Shown here in pieces: positions 33,377-44,649 of a DNA stretch of 64,000 nt. The DNA comes from Symbiodinium natans (Eukaryota; Sar; Dinophyceae; Suessiales; Symbiodiniaceae), in the NCBI GenBank assembly GCA_905221605.1, contig CAJNDS010002124.1:1-64000 (forward strand). Direction: 5' to 3'. The notes under the pieces were generated by a model. The model was not told where the DNA came from and searched no databases. It saw only the letters and a program-made list of their open reading frames with translations. Every line of letters starts with the position of its first letter. Position 1 is the first letter of the stretch. Position numbers and translations under genes: made by a program.

Positions 33377-35674
33377 GAGGCAACGAGTCTGTTCGGTGAT
33401 CCGAACGAGGAGTGGGTCGGATCGATTGGGCAATTGTTCGCGACCTCTTAGAAACCTGCGAAACCTCCTTTTTTCGAAGCCTGCAAGTCACGTAGCAGGA
33501 ATATGATCCTGCCAAGCCGAACGACTACGATGAGTTCTGCCGTCGAAGGCCTGTCACACCGGTTGCACATCCTGGTTTTCAACGTGCTAACTGGGTGTTA
33601 TTCACTGTAATCCAGTATACCAGCATGTCCATGAGGATGAGGCAGAAAGCTGAAGAGGAAATGGAGAAGCGGCGGCAGGCTGCTTGACGAGAGTGTTGTC
33701 AGTGTACAAGTCCGCGGAGTTTCATGATCTTTCTGCAAGGAGGCAGCTGCACGGCAGCAAGCTAGCAAGGCACCCCAGGCAAAAGAGGACGGCTCCCCCA
33801 GTGTTTGTTGGCGGTTGAAGCCAGTTTCGGTGACTGCCCCCACGGAACACGCAGGATGACTTTGCAACGAAGATGATGAAGAAGATGGGTGCCTTGGCGC
33901 TCTCGTGCACGCCATATGCAGTACGCCATGCAATGGTTGGCAACATGCAGTATTCCTCTTTGAAGATATCAGATGACATGAATATGGAGGTTGGAAGGAT
34001 GGTGCCGGGCTTGGAAAAGAAGGGCAGGGCATGGTCAACCCACTTGTCAGCTTCCCAGACAGTCGATTTGTTCTTTATTTTTCTTTAACTTTCATATTTT
34101 TGATCGGCACCGTTGGCCAGGTCATGCAGAAAACTGACCAGAAGACGGGTCGCATAGTTGAGGGCACGAAGCGCGAGGCAGATACCCGCATCTGGTTAGC
34201 TGCGCGGCATGCTGCTCATTTCTGGTAGCACCAGCCTCATGCTGCTTTGGTGCAAGGCGGCAGCACAGCCTCCGGGCCAGCCAGACTCGAAGCAGGCCCC
34301 TGCTGTAGGGGCCAAAAAAAACGGGCAATGTTGCATTTCATCTTGCAAATTGTCATTTTGAAAGACGTCACGAGCAGCTTTGGGCCCTGCAAGGCCAAAG
34401 CGCCTCCGAAGCTGCCACGGGCCAAGCCACGTTTCGGATGTTCATGCAGAGAATGCACTGAGTCTGCGTTCAGCCCTAGAGCTTTAACTTCGCACGCCCG
34501 GCCAGGCCACCTACACGTGTTCTGCTTCTGACAAATATGGTCGGTGCTGGAGATGTCGACGAGGTGCGCATGTCCTGCCTGCGATGTACTTGTCTCGAAT
34601 CAGTGAACATGAGGCTTTGATGGAGATCCGAGTGTTCAATGTTTTTTGTGGACCATCGTGCTTTTTCTCTGATGTATTTTCCGCCCTCTCCCCCCACCGC
34701 CCCCAAGCCGACTCTGCCGATGCTGCCGGCTTGCTTCAAGAGGAACGAAGGAAGGTCGATGATGCATGATGTTGCTCGGATCCCACCAGAAGGCTACCTG
34801 AGGTGACTCTCATCTCTCCACCTAGGATCATGCTTGCCCCTTATTTGGGTGTTTGGCACCTGAAGGTATTCGATGGGTCTGGATATGTTTCGGGGTCAGG
34901 GTGTTTACTGGTTTGGAGAACTACTAGATGTGTAGTGAGATGTACGAAGCGAACCGAATCTTGACAAGATGCGAAAGTTGATATGGAAGCTTCCGTGGAC
35001 TGGAGGAATTTGAAATAAAGCCTTGGCCAAGAACGGTTTGCAAAAGGGAGCTCCGGCCATGCAGGACCTTCAAGAGGAGACGGCCGAGGAGGCCAGCAAA
35101 TATGGCAAACTCAAGAAGCCAAGCACTTACTCGCTTTGTGCTGTTTTGGCAGCAAGCCTTTGAGTTCCGTGGCTCTTCAGACGATAGTGCTTGCAGCATC
35201 TCGGCGATGCTGCCACGGTGTCCAGACAGGGTGCCATCGTGCGATGCAGTTTGACCCCTGCAACTGACCCTCTCGAGCCTGGAACTGCAAGTAACCTCAC
35301 GCAACCAAGGTGTGTGATCAAAGAACTCAAGGGTAAGCCCGATGACCAGGCAATCGGAATATTTTCGTTCGCCTGAAGAAGTAATTCATAATCGGCAGAG
35401 ATAATGTCTGTCAGGCAGTTCGAATTTTCCTCGAGTATGAGGATGTGGCTGCTGCCACGAAGGCCTGTGTACACTATGCCCATATGCTAGCAATGTGCTC
35501 TACATTCTTGCCCTTCTGTGGCAGCTGCTGGTTTGCCTTGCCCGTTTCATCCAGTTTCAGGCCTTCGCAGACATGAATGGGCGCTACTTTGGCGGGCGTG
35601 TCGTGAAGGCTTGTTTCTTCGAGGAGGCCTTGTTCTCCCAGGCGCAAGCCGTCTTGCTGCACACTAGCACTTAA
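33377..35674 (+). CDS. Splicing factor 45-like protein (RBM17/DRT111 family)
   Basis: SPF45 binds 3' splice-site factors through a UHM and acts in the nucleus. Exons read by eye: 33377-33409 (LFGDPNE), 33499-33548 (EYDPAKPNDYDEF, the family's N-terminal motif), 33624-33678 (charged helix), 33855-33888 and 33990-34045 (G-patch: MMKKMG + WKDGAGLGKEGQGMVNPL), 34121-34177 (MQKTDQKTGRIVEG), a linker near 34389-34430, 34506-34563 (PPTRVLLLTNMVGAGDVDE), 35065-35117 (DLQEETAEEASKYGKLK), 35310-35349 (VIKELKGKPDDQ), 35415-35462 (AVRIFLEYEDVAAATK), 35561-35674 (MNGRYFGGRVVKACFFEE). The UHM hallmark R-x-F is present as RYF. Donors are GA (33410), GC (33549, 33679, 34178, 35118, 35350, 35463) and GT (33889, 34046, 34564). 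The 5' end is unresolved. Confidence 0.88.
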
Positions 35675-36260
35675 AAGGCTTTAACAGGGGTGTTCTCATG
35701 TCTGATCCCTGGAGCAGGGGCAGCTGGAGGCTGCATGACCATGTGAGATGGCGTTTCGAGGGCATCGTTTACGGTGATTGGTGCGCTTTTGATTAGTTTG
35801 ATGTTGCAGCTTGGCTCTCACATGTTTCACTTGAGCAATTAGGCAGGTTGGGAGAGGGTAGAAGAACAAACGCTGTGTGCGTCAGAAACAATGCCGATAT
35901 GACATCTTTCTTTTTTCATGCTGCAGTAGTTTCAGCGCAAATGGAGCCAATGGTGGGATCTGCTGGATGCTTTCGTAGCATTGCGGCTGTCGTACTTAGT
36001 TTCAAGTTTTAGATGACAGACGAGATGGTGCATGGGCAACAGAGGGTAAGTACCAGATCAGCTTTATGTACTCACTGCTATTCGCTGCTCACTGCAGCCA
36101 TATAATCGAATCGTCAGTGAATCGTCTGCAAAGTCTTGACAACACAGCAGAATTACAAATTGGATTCGGTCGGGAGTCTCCAGGCAGAGGCCTGGCACGC
36201 ATGCTTGGTTGGAGTGACATCCGTTTTCTGTCCCGCGCTCTAAGGTCCCCAGGTGTGGTC
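35675..36260 (+). other. Intergenic spacer between SPF45-like and CHMP3-like genes
   Basis: 586 bp with no coding signal I trust and no recognisable promoter element. Dinoflagellate genes generally lack TATA boxes and polyadenylation signals. Confidence 0.5.
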
Positions 36261-38173
36261 ATGGGAAGTGGGAAATCCAAGGAGGAGACGGTCAAGGAGA
36301 AGGCCCCCCTTCCATTCCTTTTGGCGAAGAGAAGCGTATATAGAAAGTTTTCAGAGCCTCTTTCTTTTGGTTACTTAGAGCACTCTCATCAAAAGCGCAA
36401 AAGTTCTGCTGGCCTGGTTGGAAAGTGCTTTCTCCGAACCGTTGAGGCCCGAGACTGGCAGAGGCAGATCCGCGGCGAGTCCCGGCGAATCGACCGGGAC
36501 ATCTCGCGGATGCGCTTCGTCCTCAGTCTGAAAGGTCTCAACTGGCTTCGGCTGCCACTTGGTGACACGGGTCAGGTCAGGAAGAGGAGAAGCTCAAGAA
36601 AGAAATCAAAACCATGGCGGAAAAGGGTCAAGCAGCGAGTGCCGGCTCCTCGAGAGGATGTGAAGATTGCGAAGGGTGCTCTTGGAGTCTTTTGGATCTA
36701 CTTCAACAGAGCCCTGAGCAGATCCGGTGCTTGCATGCTGTAATGCGCTGTTGGAAGCGCGGGGAGTGAAGGGCGCGCTCGTGCGCCAGGGACGTGCGTG
36801 CCGGCACAGTCTGGACCGGAGAGACGCGCGGCCAAAACTTCTTAAAGCAGAAACGCAAGCTCATTTTTTCATATGTGAGACCGGGGAATTGGTTGGGCAA
36901 GGGTCCGTGCTTGGACTTCTTGTGTCATCCGACCAGAGACACATATGTTTGAGAAAGTGAAGGGCGCGCCATGACGCTGGAGGTCAAGACCTTGGCGAGG
37001 CAGGTTGTGCGATCCAGGAAGGCTGTTGCTCGACTCGAGAGGCTGGATTTGACAATTTCCATGGCTCTGACAACTCCGGGAGGCGGTGCAGTGTGGTTGA
37101 TGCCTGCTCATCTAAGCCTGACAGGACAAAGTGTTCGATGTCTGCAGTGAACCTGCACCTCACTACAGTCCAAGCCTCACATAGTCCAACGGTGTACTGC
37201 ACATTCAGAAAGCGACAGTAGCACCTTCCCAGGCAGTCGCATCAATGTCCACGGCCAGTGCTCTGAAAATGTCCAGTGGGGTGATGAAGGAGATGAACAG
37301 GCCAGATTTACGAAGAGCTACTGGCTCACTCCGACCTCACTTCGACTACATTCGACTTCTCTCTCCAGGCTCATGAATGTTCCCGAGCTGCAGCGGACGA
37401 TGGAGGTTGGGATGCAGATGTTGCGGTAATGGGTATGTGCCATGCGGGTGCTCCGTAGAGAAAGAAAGCTGATCGCAGTTTTTTGCAAGGCCGCCCCATG
37501 GCAGCCCCGTGCAGGACATGCGCCAAGAGATGATGCGTGCGGAGATAGCAGACGAGATGATGGAAGAAGGCCTGTAGTCATATTGTAGTCTGTTGAAAGT
37601 TGAGAATCTACACAGTTATCTACACAGTTCTGCCGACTCAGGGTTTCAAGAGTCGGATGACGAGACTGAGATAGACTCCGCCGTGGCCAGAGTGTATGAG
37701 GATGGGCTGAGAGAGCAGTTCTCTTTTTTTTGATAAGTGGCAACACACGACTCACAAGACTGGGAGGAACTTGCACTGGACAAGTCGCAGCTGCTGGACA
37801 CAGGAGCGCAACATGGCGCACCACAGCACAACGTAGAGCGGAACTGAGTGGTCTCTCCACATTTCTCGGACTGTTCAAGCCCACATACGCCCTGATGCAC
37901 ACATGCTTCCATATGCTTCCGATGCCGGAAGGAGCTGCGACAGCGGCTCCGGCCCCCGTCGCCACTCCTGCCCCGGAAGCGGAGGCAATGGGCAAAACAT
38001 CTCAAAACATGGCAGAATCACTTCATTTGGCACGTCTTGGGAAGATCCCCTAGTGTCGTGCTCAGGACCCACTGATGCAGCGGCTGCAAGCACTGCAAAG
38101 GCACGGGCCATTGCCAAGACCCGACCTGAAGTGGTTGCAAGATGTTGCAAGCTTGGCTTCTTGCAGGGCATAG
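36261..38173 (+). CDS. ESCRT-III subunit CHMP3/Vps24-like
   Basis: Core ESCRT-III subunit for membrane scission in multivesicular-body formation. ATG at 36261 gives MGSGKSKEE, a likely N-myristoylation start. Exons by eye: 36261-36296; 36447-36513 (DWQRQIRGESRRIDRDISRM, basic helix 1); 36576-about 36620 (EEEKLKKEIKTMAEKGQ); 36983-about 37033 (VKTLARQVVRSRKAVARLE); 37125-37173 (SMSAVNLHLTTVQ); 37233-37300 (MSTASALKMSSGVMKEMN); 37369-37405 (LMNVPELQRTME); 37515-37569 (DMRQEMMRAEIADEMMEE); 37642-about 37693 (ESDDETEIDSAVARVYED); about 37900-37984 (Pro/Ala linker); 38066-38173 (DPLMQRLQAL, MIT-interacting motif). Introns are very short (several 59-72 bp), with donors mostly GC. The exact ends of the exon pair around 37.7-37.9 kb are unclear. 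Confidence 0.9.
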
Positions 38174-38179
38174 TTTGTG

Positions 38180-39640
38180 GCCAGGTGACTGCGTGAAGTT
38201 TCTGTACCTTTTGCTAAGATGTCTGAGATTGATGGAGTCTGATTGCAGAACGCGAAGCGTTACTGAGCCTGAGCCTGTGCACAGAGTTTGGGAGAGGACA
38301 ATGTCAGACTGGCTAGCTTGTGATAGCTTGCCAATGCGATGTTAGGACAGTGCCTTTGGCCCCGTGCTGTCTTTAAGCAACCTGCCACTTGGGCACCTGC
38401 TGCTTTTATGCACGTGATCCTCAGAGCGCACAGAGTGGGGACAAACAATGGGGCAGAAGATGCGGACTGTTGTGTATTGAAGTGCAGTCAGAAGAACACT
38501 TATGCAGCATGAGGGAGACAGGGTAGGGATTGTGATGATTTCCCGCATCCTACCTTGGCAAGTGTCAGTCTAGGGACTCATGACTGGCTCACGTGTGGGC
38601 TACCGTTTCATCGGAAAGAACCTATCGTGGGTTTTTATGGGTTTTTGTCATCGTGGGAGCGCGGGCAATGTTTCGACCAGTCGAGTCAAGCAATTGCCAG
38701 CAATGTGTCAGGAAGTCCGTGTAGTGCTGAGAAAATTTGAGAATGTATCAGGTCAGAAGCACTGCAGAAAATGGCAGACCGTAAGGCGGTCAGGGGACTG
38801 GCCGTAGGGTGTCAGAGGACGTACAGGGAACTCTGCCCGGGTCCTGAAGGTTGGTTGCTGTCTCGCAGAGCACGAACCGACAGTAAAATAAAAGGAGTTC
38901 GATGAGATATGATGAAGGCAAAGAAAGAGGAGCCGCGGCAAACATGGCTCCAGCGAGTCTTGAACACAACCGTTTCTGAGCATTTTTTTGCTGTGTTGCC
39001 GAGTGCCAGGGACGTACTTGTAAAATTATAGCCCGACCCAACCGCGGACAGGGATGTAGTCACATGAGCATCATAGCCCATGCCGAGATCGTCCACCATG
39101 GCAGCGGCCTGATGATGACCTACTCCAAAAGCACAACATCTAGCAAAGGCACTGAGGCTGTTCTATGCTGATGCTATGCTGTCACCAGCGCGGGGACCAA
39201 GGCACAACATTGACAAACCAGCATCGTCCCACTGCTTGTGCTCATAGGAATGTAGGCAAGAGTGCGGGATGCCAAAACTTGTTCCCGAAAACCCTTCTGG
39301 GGTTGGGTTCTCGTTTAAGTGCTTCACTGTGGAAGGCGCGATATTGGATCGTGTTCTGACGGTAAGAGGGTGCGGGGAGGGTGATGCGGAGGAGAGGGTG
39401 CAGAATGAGGTTGACCGGAGACAGGCGCACAGAGGGCGGGGACAGGGGCGAAGCGCGGAGGGTGCGGGGGAGGCGGAGGAGGGCTTGGACAGGCCTCCGC
39501 ACGCCAAACCTCCGCGACAAACCCGTCCTTGCAACCATCTTGTGAACTTGGGCGCCCGCGACAAGCCCACGACATAAGTATGACACAACGGGGCACGACA
39601 AACTTATGTAACAGAGGCGGGGGGCGGGACATCACGACAT
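38180..39640. other. No gene recognised
   Basis: Several short frames, none with known motifs. A + strand frame at 39269-39577 starts MPKLVPENPSGVGFSFKCF and then becomes Arg/Glu/Gly-rich low complexity over G-rich DNA. It may be an exon, or an artefact of the purine-rich tract. Confidence 0.35.
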
Positions 39641-39659
39641 ACCCTTATTGAAATCACAG

Positions 39660-40095
39660 CCATATATCCAGCTGGGGGGAGCGCGATATGTGGTTGAAGG
39701 GAAGGGCGCAGGGGGGCAAGGCAGTGTAGCGACACCCGGCGCGAGGAAGGGGGGAATTCCAGGGAGCTGGGAAAAGTAAGGGAATGCGATATCCGGTTGA
39801 GGAGGGGGGTTGGACAAGTGTGTGGCGCTGCCCGGTTGACAGGGGGGGCGGGGGCATTTGGACAAGGGGGAGTGACATCCGGTTGATGGGCATGAGAGGC
39901 AAGGGGTCGGACAGGAATGGGGGGGGTTCGGACGGAATGTCAACGGGGCATGGAGGTGTAAGGGAGGTGTCGCGGCATCTGTATATCGGTTGACGGGCAT
40001 GGACAAGAGAGCGATGTCCGCTTGACGGGAAGTTGGGCAAGGGGATGGAGGTGTGGACACGGGGGTGGAGCGCGATGTCGGGTTGGCGTGGGGCC
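39660..40095 (+). repeat. Degenerate G-rich minisatellite
   Basis: About seven copies of a motif close to GCGATATCCGGTTGACGGG, spaced 40-110 bp apart and separated by GGGGCAAGG/GGGAGG-type purine tracts. Clear copies lie near 39683, 39786, 39831, 39872, 39980, 40011 and 40072. Confidence 0.65.
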
Positions 40096-40354
40096 ACCGA
40101 TGCAACGCACAGTCCTGGACCATAGCATGCTGTTTCGAGGCTTCGAGTGTAGAGTGTAGCGTGTTTTGGGCAGGGTCATAACCGACAGACTGAGGGCTTC
40201 TGTGTGTGATCTCACCACAAACAGGATCCGCCTTGTCGAATGCGGCCATCTCGGAGCAAGCACCCGCCCTTCTGGTCGAGCTGGCACGCACGTGCAATGG
40301 GCATCGACGCCCACAGGGTACCTTGACGCGACTTAGGGCAGATGGATATATGTA

Positions 40355-41180
40355 GACATAATTAGACATATATATATATATATACATGTGGATTTTTGCA
40401 TATATGTGTACATTATATGTATATGTGTATATGTATATATATATACATATATATATATATATGATTTTCGGTATATGTATATATGTATATATGTATATAT
40501 GTATATATGTATATATGTATATATGTATATATGTATATATGTATATATGTATATACGTATATATGTATATATGTATATCTGTTTATATGTATATATGTAT
40601 ATGTGTATATGTGTATATATGTATATATGTATATATGTTATATGTATATATGTATATATGTATATATGTATATATGTATATATGTATATATGTATATATG
40701 TATATATGTATACATGTACATATGTATATATGTATGTATACATGTATATAGGTATATAATATATGTATGTCATATGTATATAATATGTATATTTGTATTT
40801 AATACGTATACATGCATATAATATGTATACATGTATATAATATGTATACATGTATATAATTTGTGTATATGTATATAATATGTTTTTATGCACATCATAT
40901 GTATGTATATAAAATGTATATATGTGTATAATATGTACATATGTATATCATAGGTATATATGTATATAGGTGTATATGTGTATATATGTTTTTTTTTAAA
41001 TGTGTTCTGTATACATGTATATGTATGTGTACAGATTATTATATGTTATGTACGTATGAAAATATGTATATGTACGTGCGTACGCATATGTATATACGTA
41101 CATGTACACGTCTACGTGTACCTTTCTGTATATGTATATGTATGTGTATACGTATACGTGTACCTATACGTATATAGTCA
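40355..41180. repeat. TATATG/GTATAT microsatellite region
   Basis: Roughly 800 bp of alternating TATATGTA words, most regular at 40470-40740. It opens Tyr/Ile/Val/Cys-rich frames on both strands, which are artefacts. Confidence 0.95.
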
Positions 41181-41296
41181 TCCTTGTACACATAGAATTT
41201 GGGTTTCGGGTTATTTTGGGGGATTTGAGTTGTTTCACTTTTTTGGGGAACCCATACATAGAACATTTGGAACCCATACATAGAATAATTGCGAGA

Positions 41297-41505
41297 GCAT
41301 GTTTAAGACAGCTTTGGGCGCCCGTTTGAGGGCCTCCTGCAGGCCTCTTGGCGTCTTGTTTTCTTGGCCCTCGGGTCTTCTTTGGGAGCTCTGTTCAGGC
41401 ACCCATAGACAAATTACAACTGCATGTGGGTTGTTTCCGGAACCCCACGCCGTCCTGCCAGCCATTTTCTCTCAGCAGTCAGTTCCTGCCAACCCACTTC
41501 TTTCC
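41297..41505 (+). other. Short non-repetitive island between microsatellites
   Basis: About 200 bp of normal composition. Two near-copies of GGAACCCATACATAGAA lie just upstream, at 41249-41285. No gene recognised. Confidence 0.4.
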
Positions 41506-41648
41506 ATATACATATACATATGCATATGCATATGCATATACATATACATATACGTATAGGCATCGTCAAGTAGATACAATTTCGAAATTCCGACCAGAAA
41601 ACGTGACTGCTCTATGCTATGTATATGTACATGTATATGTGTATGTGC

Positions 41649-41693
<45 letters not shown>

Positions 41694-41725
41694 CATATGT
41701 ATATGTATATGGATGCACATAGCTT
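41505..41725. repeat. Second TATATG-type microsatellite
   Basis: CATATACATATGCATATGC words at 41505-41555 and TGTATATGTATATG at 41620-41715, with ordinary sequence between. Confidence 0.9.
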
Positions 41726-41999
41726 TTACATATATGTATATTGCTATATATGTATGGACATACTATGAGTTTTCCTGTTCAAAGTATTTTGATGCAGCAA
41801 CCAAACCTCTCAGGCAGTGGGTGAGGGTCTTCTCGACAACCGCTATAGCTCCGAATCGGCAGCGAGACAAGTCTCTTGGACAACAATTTTTGCAAAGTGC
41901 AACATGCTGGAACATGTGGAACTGGTGCGGTTCGGCAAGTAACAATCTTTTGGTGCATGCCCATATGTAAGAGACGCCTAGGTCACGTGTTGAAAACAG

Positions 42000-42771
42000 C
42001 TTGGGTCTGGCCGAGTTTGGGGACGCTTGGACTGAATTTTACAGCACGAATTCCGGGCTGCCGATTGGAAGGGGCTATGACCGCGTGGTATACGGTGATC
42101 ATGGTCCATATGTAGAGTTTTCGGCGCATCAGCTTTGCTGGCCAACCTTCCCTGCCTTTATGGAGAAGCCAGAGATGAGCTTCTTTGATGAGTACTACAC
42201 AGCAGATGGTGCAACCATGCTGTATGCACAGAAGCGGACCGTTGTTAACAAGCCGAACCCTCCCAACGGGCCTTGGTCTGCACAGAACAACAGACCTGAA
42301 GGCTACGCGAACTACCTAATAGGGAAGTTCTATCTGGCTTGTGAGCCGGACATCATCACAGTGAGCCGACCTAGCACCAAGCCCAGGCGGAAGAAGCGAG
42401 GGAAAGGAGCAGAAGCAAATCCGTTCGAGGACGAGGGTGGTGACGAGGGTGGCGAGGGGGTTGAGCGGGTGGAGGGTGCGGAGGGCGTTGACGACGCACC
42501 TTGTTTCTCCGCCTCAGACACCTGGCCAGAAGATGTTTGGTTCCAGAGTCGAGATTGGCATTGGCGAAAAGAGGACTGGGAGTGGCAAGCTTTGGGTCCA
42601 TGGACAGAGAACTGGTTCGGCGATGTCCAAGCTGATCATGGGGCTTGGCCGTATGCTCAAGTGGATGCTCCGGTCGCCCACCCCGATTCCCACCCCAATG
42701 CCCACCCCGAAGCCCACCTGGACGCACACCCGGACGTCCACCCGGACGACCACCCGGACGCCGACACGTAG
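42000..42771 (+). CDS. Unknown protein with acidic centre and His-Pro repeat tail (3' exon)
   Basis: A 257-codon open frame ending in TAG, following an AAACAG acceptor-like site at 41994-41999. There is no ATG near the start and a stop lies twelve codons upstream, so 5' exon(s) are missing or unrecognised. The first ~115 residues look conserved: GLPIGRGYDRVVYGDHGPYV, CWPTFPAF, FFDEYYTADG, NNRPEGYANYLIGKFYLACE. A basic stretch (KPRRKKRGKG), an acidic Glu/Gly/Val stretch, a Trp-rich part, and a tail of HPDxHPxAHP-type repeats follow. I recall similar YGDHGPY proteins in dinoflagellates, but no function. Possibly cytosolic or nuclear; no signal peptide is visible. Confidence 0.65.
42670..42765 (+). 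repeat. 12-bp coding repeat (His-Pro tail)
   Basis: Eight imperfect 12-bp units of the CACCCGGACGYC type, each encoding four residues with the pattern H-P-x-x or A/D-H-P-x. Confidence 0.75.
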
Positions 42772-42779
42772 ATCAAAAG

Positions 42780-43840
42780 CGTAACAAAGGCAGTTTGCCA
42801 TGATGCTGAACTTGCGGAGACTGACATGTAGATTTAAACATAAGTCATGATGCGCTCGAACCCCGGATGCATTTATGCTCTGCAGGGGCTTAGATAGTTC
42901 CACTGAGTAGCTGCCTTCAGATTCGGACTGGACCACCAGGTCAGGCTACCAGGCTCTCAGCTGCTGTCAAGCCGCTGTGTTTTTCTGTGCTCGGTTGGCC
43001 TTGTGTGCAGGTTTCAACGGCTTCAACCGTTCAACCGCCGGCATGTCGCTCATGAAGCGTGGCGGGTGCGGCGGCTTCGTGCTTTACAAAGTTACGCAGT
43101 GCGAAGCTCTCCAAGTCTGAGTGTCACTGAGACCCATTGATGTTCTGGGAGTAAGCTCTGTGTACCACAGACTTGCCCAGACTTGCCCAAACTTGCCAGG
43201 TTTTTGCTCCTCTTGATTCTGTTGATCGTCATAACAGTTGCTGCGACGACGACAAAGTGCGCACTGCTGCTTGAAGATCCTTGAATGATAGTTCTGATCG
43301 TTCGAATTCCAGCCTGTGGCGGTAGACTCGAATGCTGGGTAGCTGAGATCATACTGTTGCGAATGTCACGTCCAATACTTGTTTGTTGGAAGGTACTGGA
43401 CCCACTGGCTCTCCATAACAGTCATGGTGGGCGCGATGCTTGTGGTGGACGTCATGTTCCTGGATGACAGGCAGCCGAGCTTGTTTGTTGAGTATCCGCT
43501 ACACAAGTTTTGACTTCTTGATACGCTCCTTCGTCATTGTGATGCGTGACAGTTCGTTCGTATTCGATCCCTTCCTGGACGTGCAGAAGATGTGAGAAGG
43601 CCAACGCGTATGTCCATGTATCGAATGCTGAGGCTGCTTGTCCCTGTCACGTATTGGTGTCAGGTGTTAGATGATGTTAGGAGAGGCATTGAACACAACC
43701 TTTATTGAATAGCGGTTTCTGCTCGAATCAAATGACGTAGGTCAAACCAGTGAGTGCTCAGCATCGAATGGATCAGTCCGCTTGTGTTCGCTACAAGCTC
43801 CATGGGTGGGGGCCTGCCCCCACTGCTTTAGGATGCGCAA
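42780..43840. other. No gene recognised
   Basis: About 1 kb with only short frames and no repeat structure of note. Confidence 0.4.
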
Positions 43841-44475
43841 GCCAAAGTATATGAGCCTTTTTGTGAAGCCCATCATGCGAGCATTGATTGTCCTTGCATA
43901 TGGGGCGCACCCCCCTCCCCACCCCCCTGCTTTTTGAGCTGTGCATGCTTGCATGAGTTTGTTATGCACAAATGGGGGGGGGGGGGCTGGGCACACCGCC
44001 CCCCCCCAAACCACCCCGTGCAAGCTTGCTTCACTCCTCGCTGGTTTACGCTGTGCAATCTTACTTCAAAGAATATGAGTCCTTTTGAAACCCATCATCC
44101 GAGCATTGTGTTTGCAACTTCGGGCGCAACCCCCCCCAAGCCCCAAACCCCCCAAGCCCCCGCTTGTTTAAGCCGTGCAAGGTTGCTTTAAAGCATATGA
44201 CACATGAGTTTGAAACCCATCATGCGGGCATTGTGTTTGCAAAGTGGGGGCGCCCCCTCGCATTTTTCAGGCCGGAGTATGAACCTTGTCGGAACCCATC
44301 ATGCGAGCATGGTGTTTGCCACCGGGGCTACACCTCCCAACCCCCCGATGATGCGAGCATTGTGTTTGAAAGTGCCCCCCCGAACCCTCCGGTTTCCTCA
44401 GCCGTGCAAGTTTTTTCAAAGAAGAATATGAGTCTTCTTGAAACCCATCATGGGCATTGCGTTTGCAAATAGGGG
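43840..44475 (+). repeat. GC-tract minisatellite, ~6 degenerate units
   Basis: Repeated core GAAACCCATCATGCGAGCAT followed by TGTGTTTGCAA, at about 43865, 44083, 44209, 44293, 44345 and 44437. It is preceded by a GCCGTGCAAGSTTGCTTYAAA then GAATATGAG box and followed by G-runs and C-runs up to 12 bases. Unit length varies from about 50 to 200 bp because the homopolymer parts expand and shrink. Confidence 0.8.
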
Positions 44476-44529
44476 GTGGCTGTGCCCCCCAACCTTCCCG
44501 CTTATGAGAACATCGGGAATATATACTAG

Positions 44530-44645
44530 AGGTTTTCGCATTTAAACATGGAGAAAATTCAGGTTATCGAGAAAATCGAGGTTTTCCTATGAGAATATGT
44601 TTTCCTATTGGAATATCGAGAAAAAGAGATTTTCCTATGAACAGA
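44530..44645 (+). repeat. Short GAGAAAAT/TTTTCCTAT repeat cluster
   Basis: Three copies of TTTTCCTATKRGA and three of the ATCGAGAAAA type, interleaved over about 110 bp of AT-rich sequence. Confidence 0.6.
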
Positions 44646-44649
44646 GCGA

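Noticed and set aside
36066-36260. Upstream extension of the CHMP3 first frame (ATG at 36066)
   Set aside because: The family starts with a short myristoylated MG... end. ATG 36261 gives MGSGKSKEE, while the upstream stretch has no family similarity.
39632-40387. Minus-strand 251-codon Pro/Ser/Thr-rich frame
   Set aside because: Opened by the G-rich repeat on the + strand. Its periodic PDIA/SGH motifs simply reflect the DNA repeat.
40333-41180. Long Tyr/Ile/His-rich frames on both strands
   Set aside because: They follow the TATATG microsatellite exactly; no independent coding signal.
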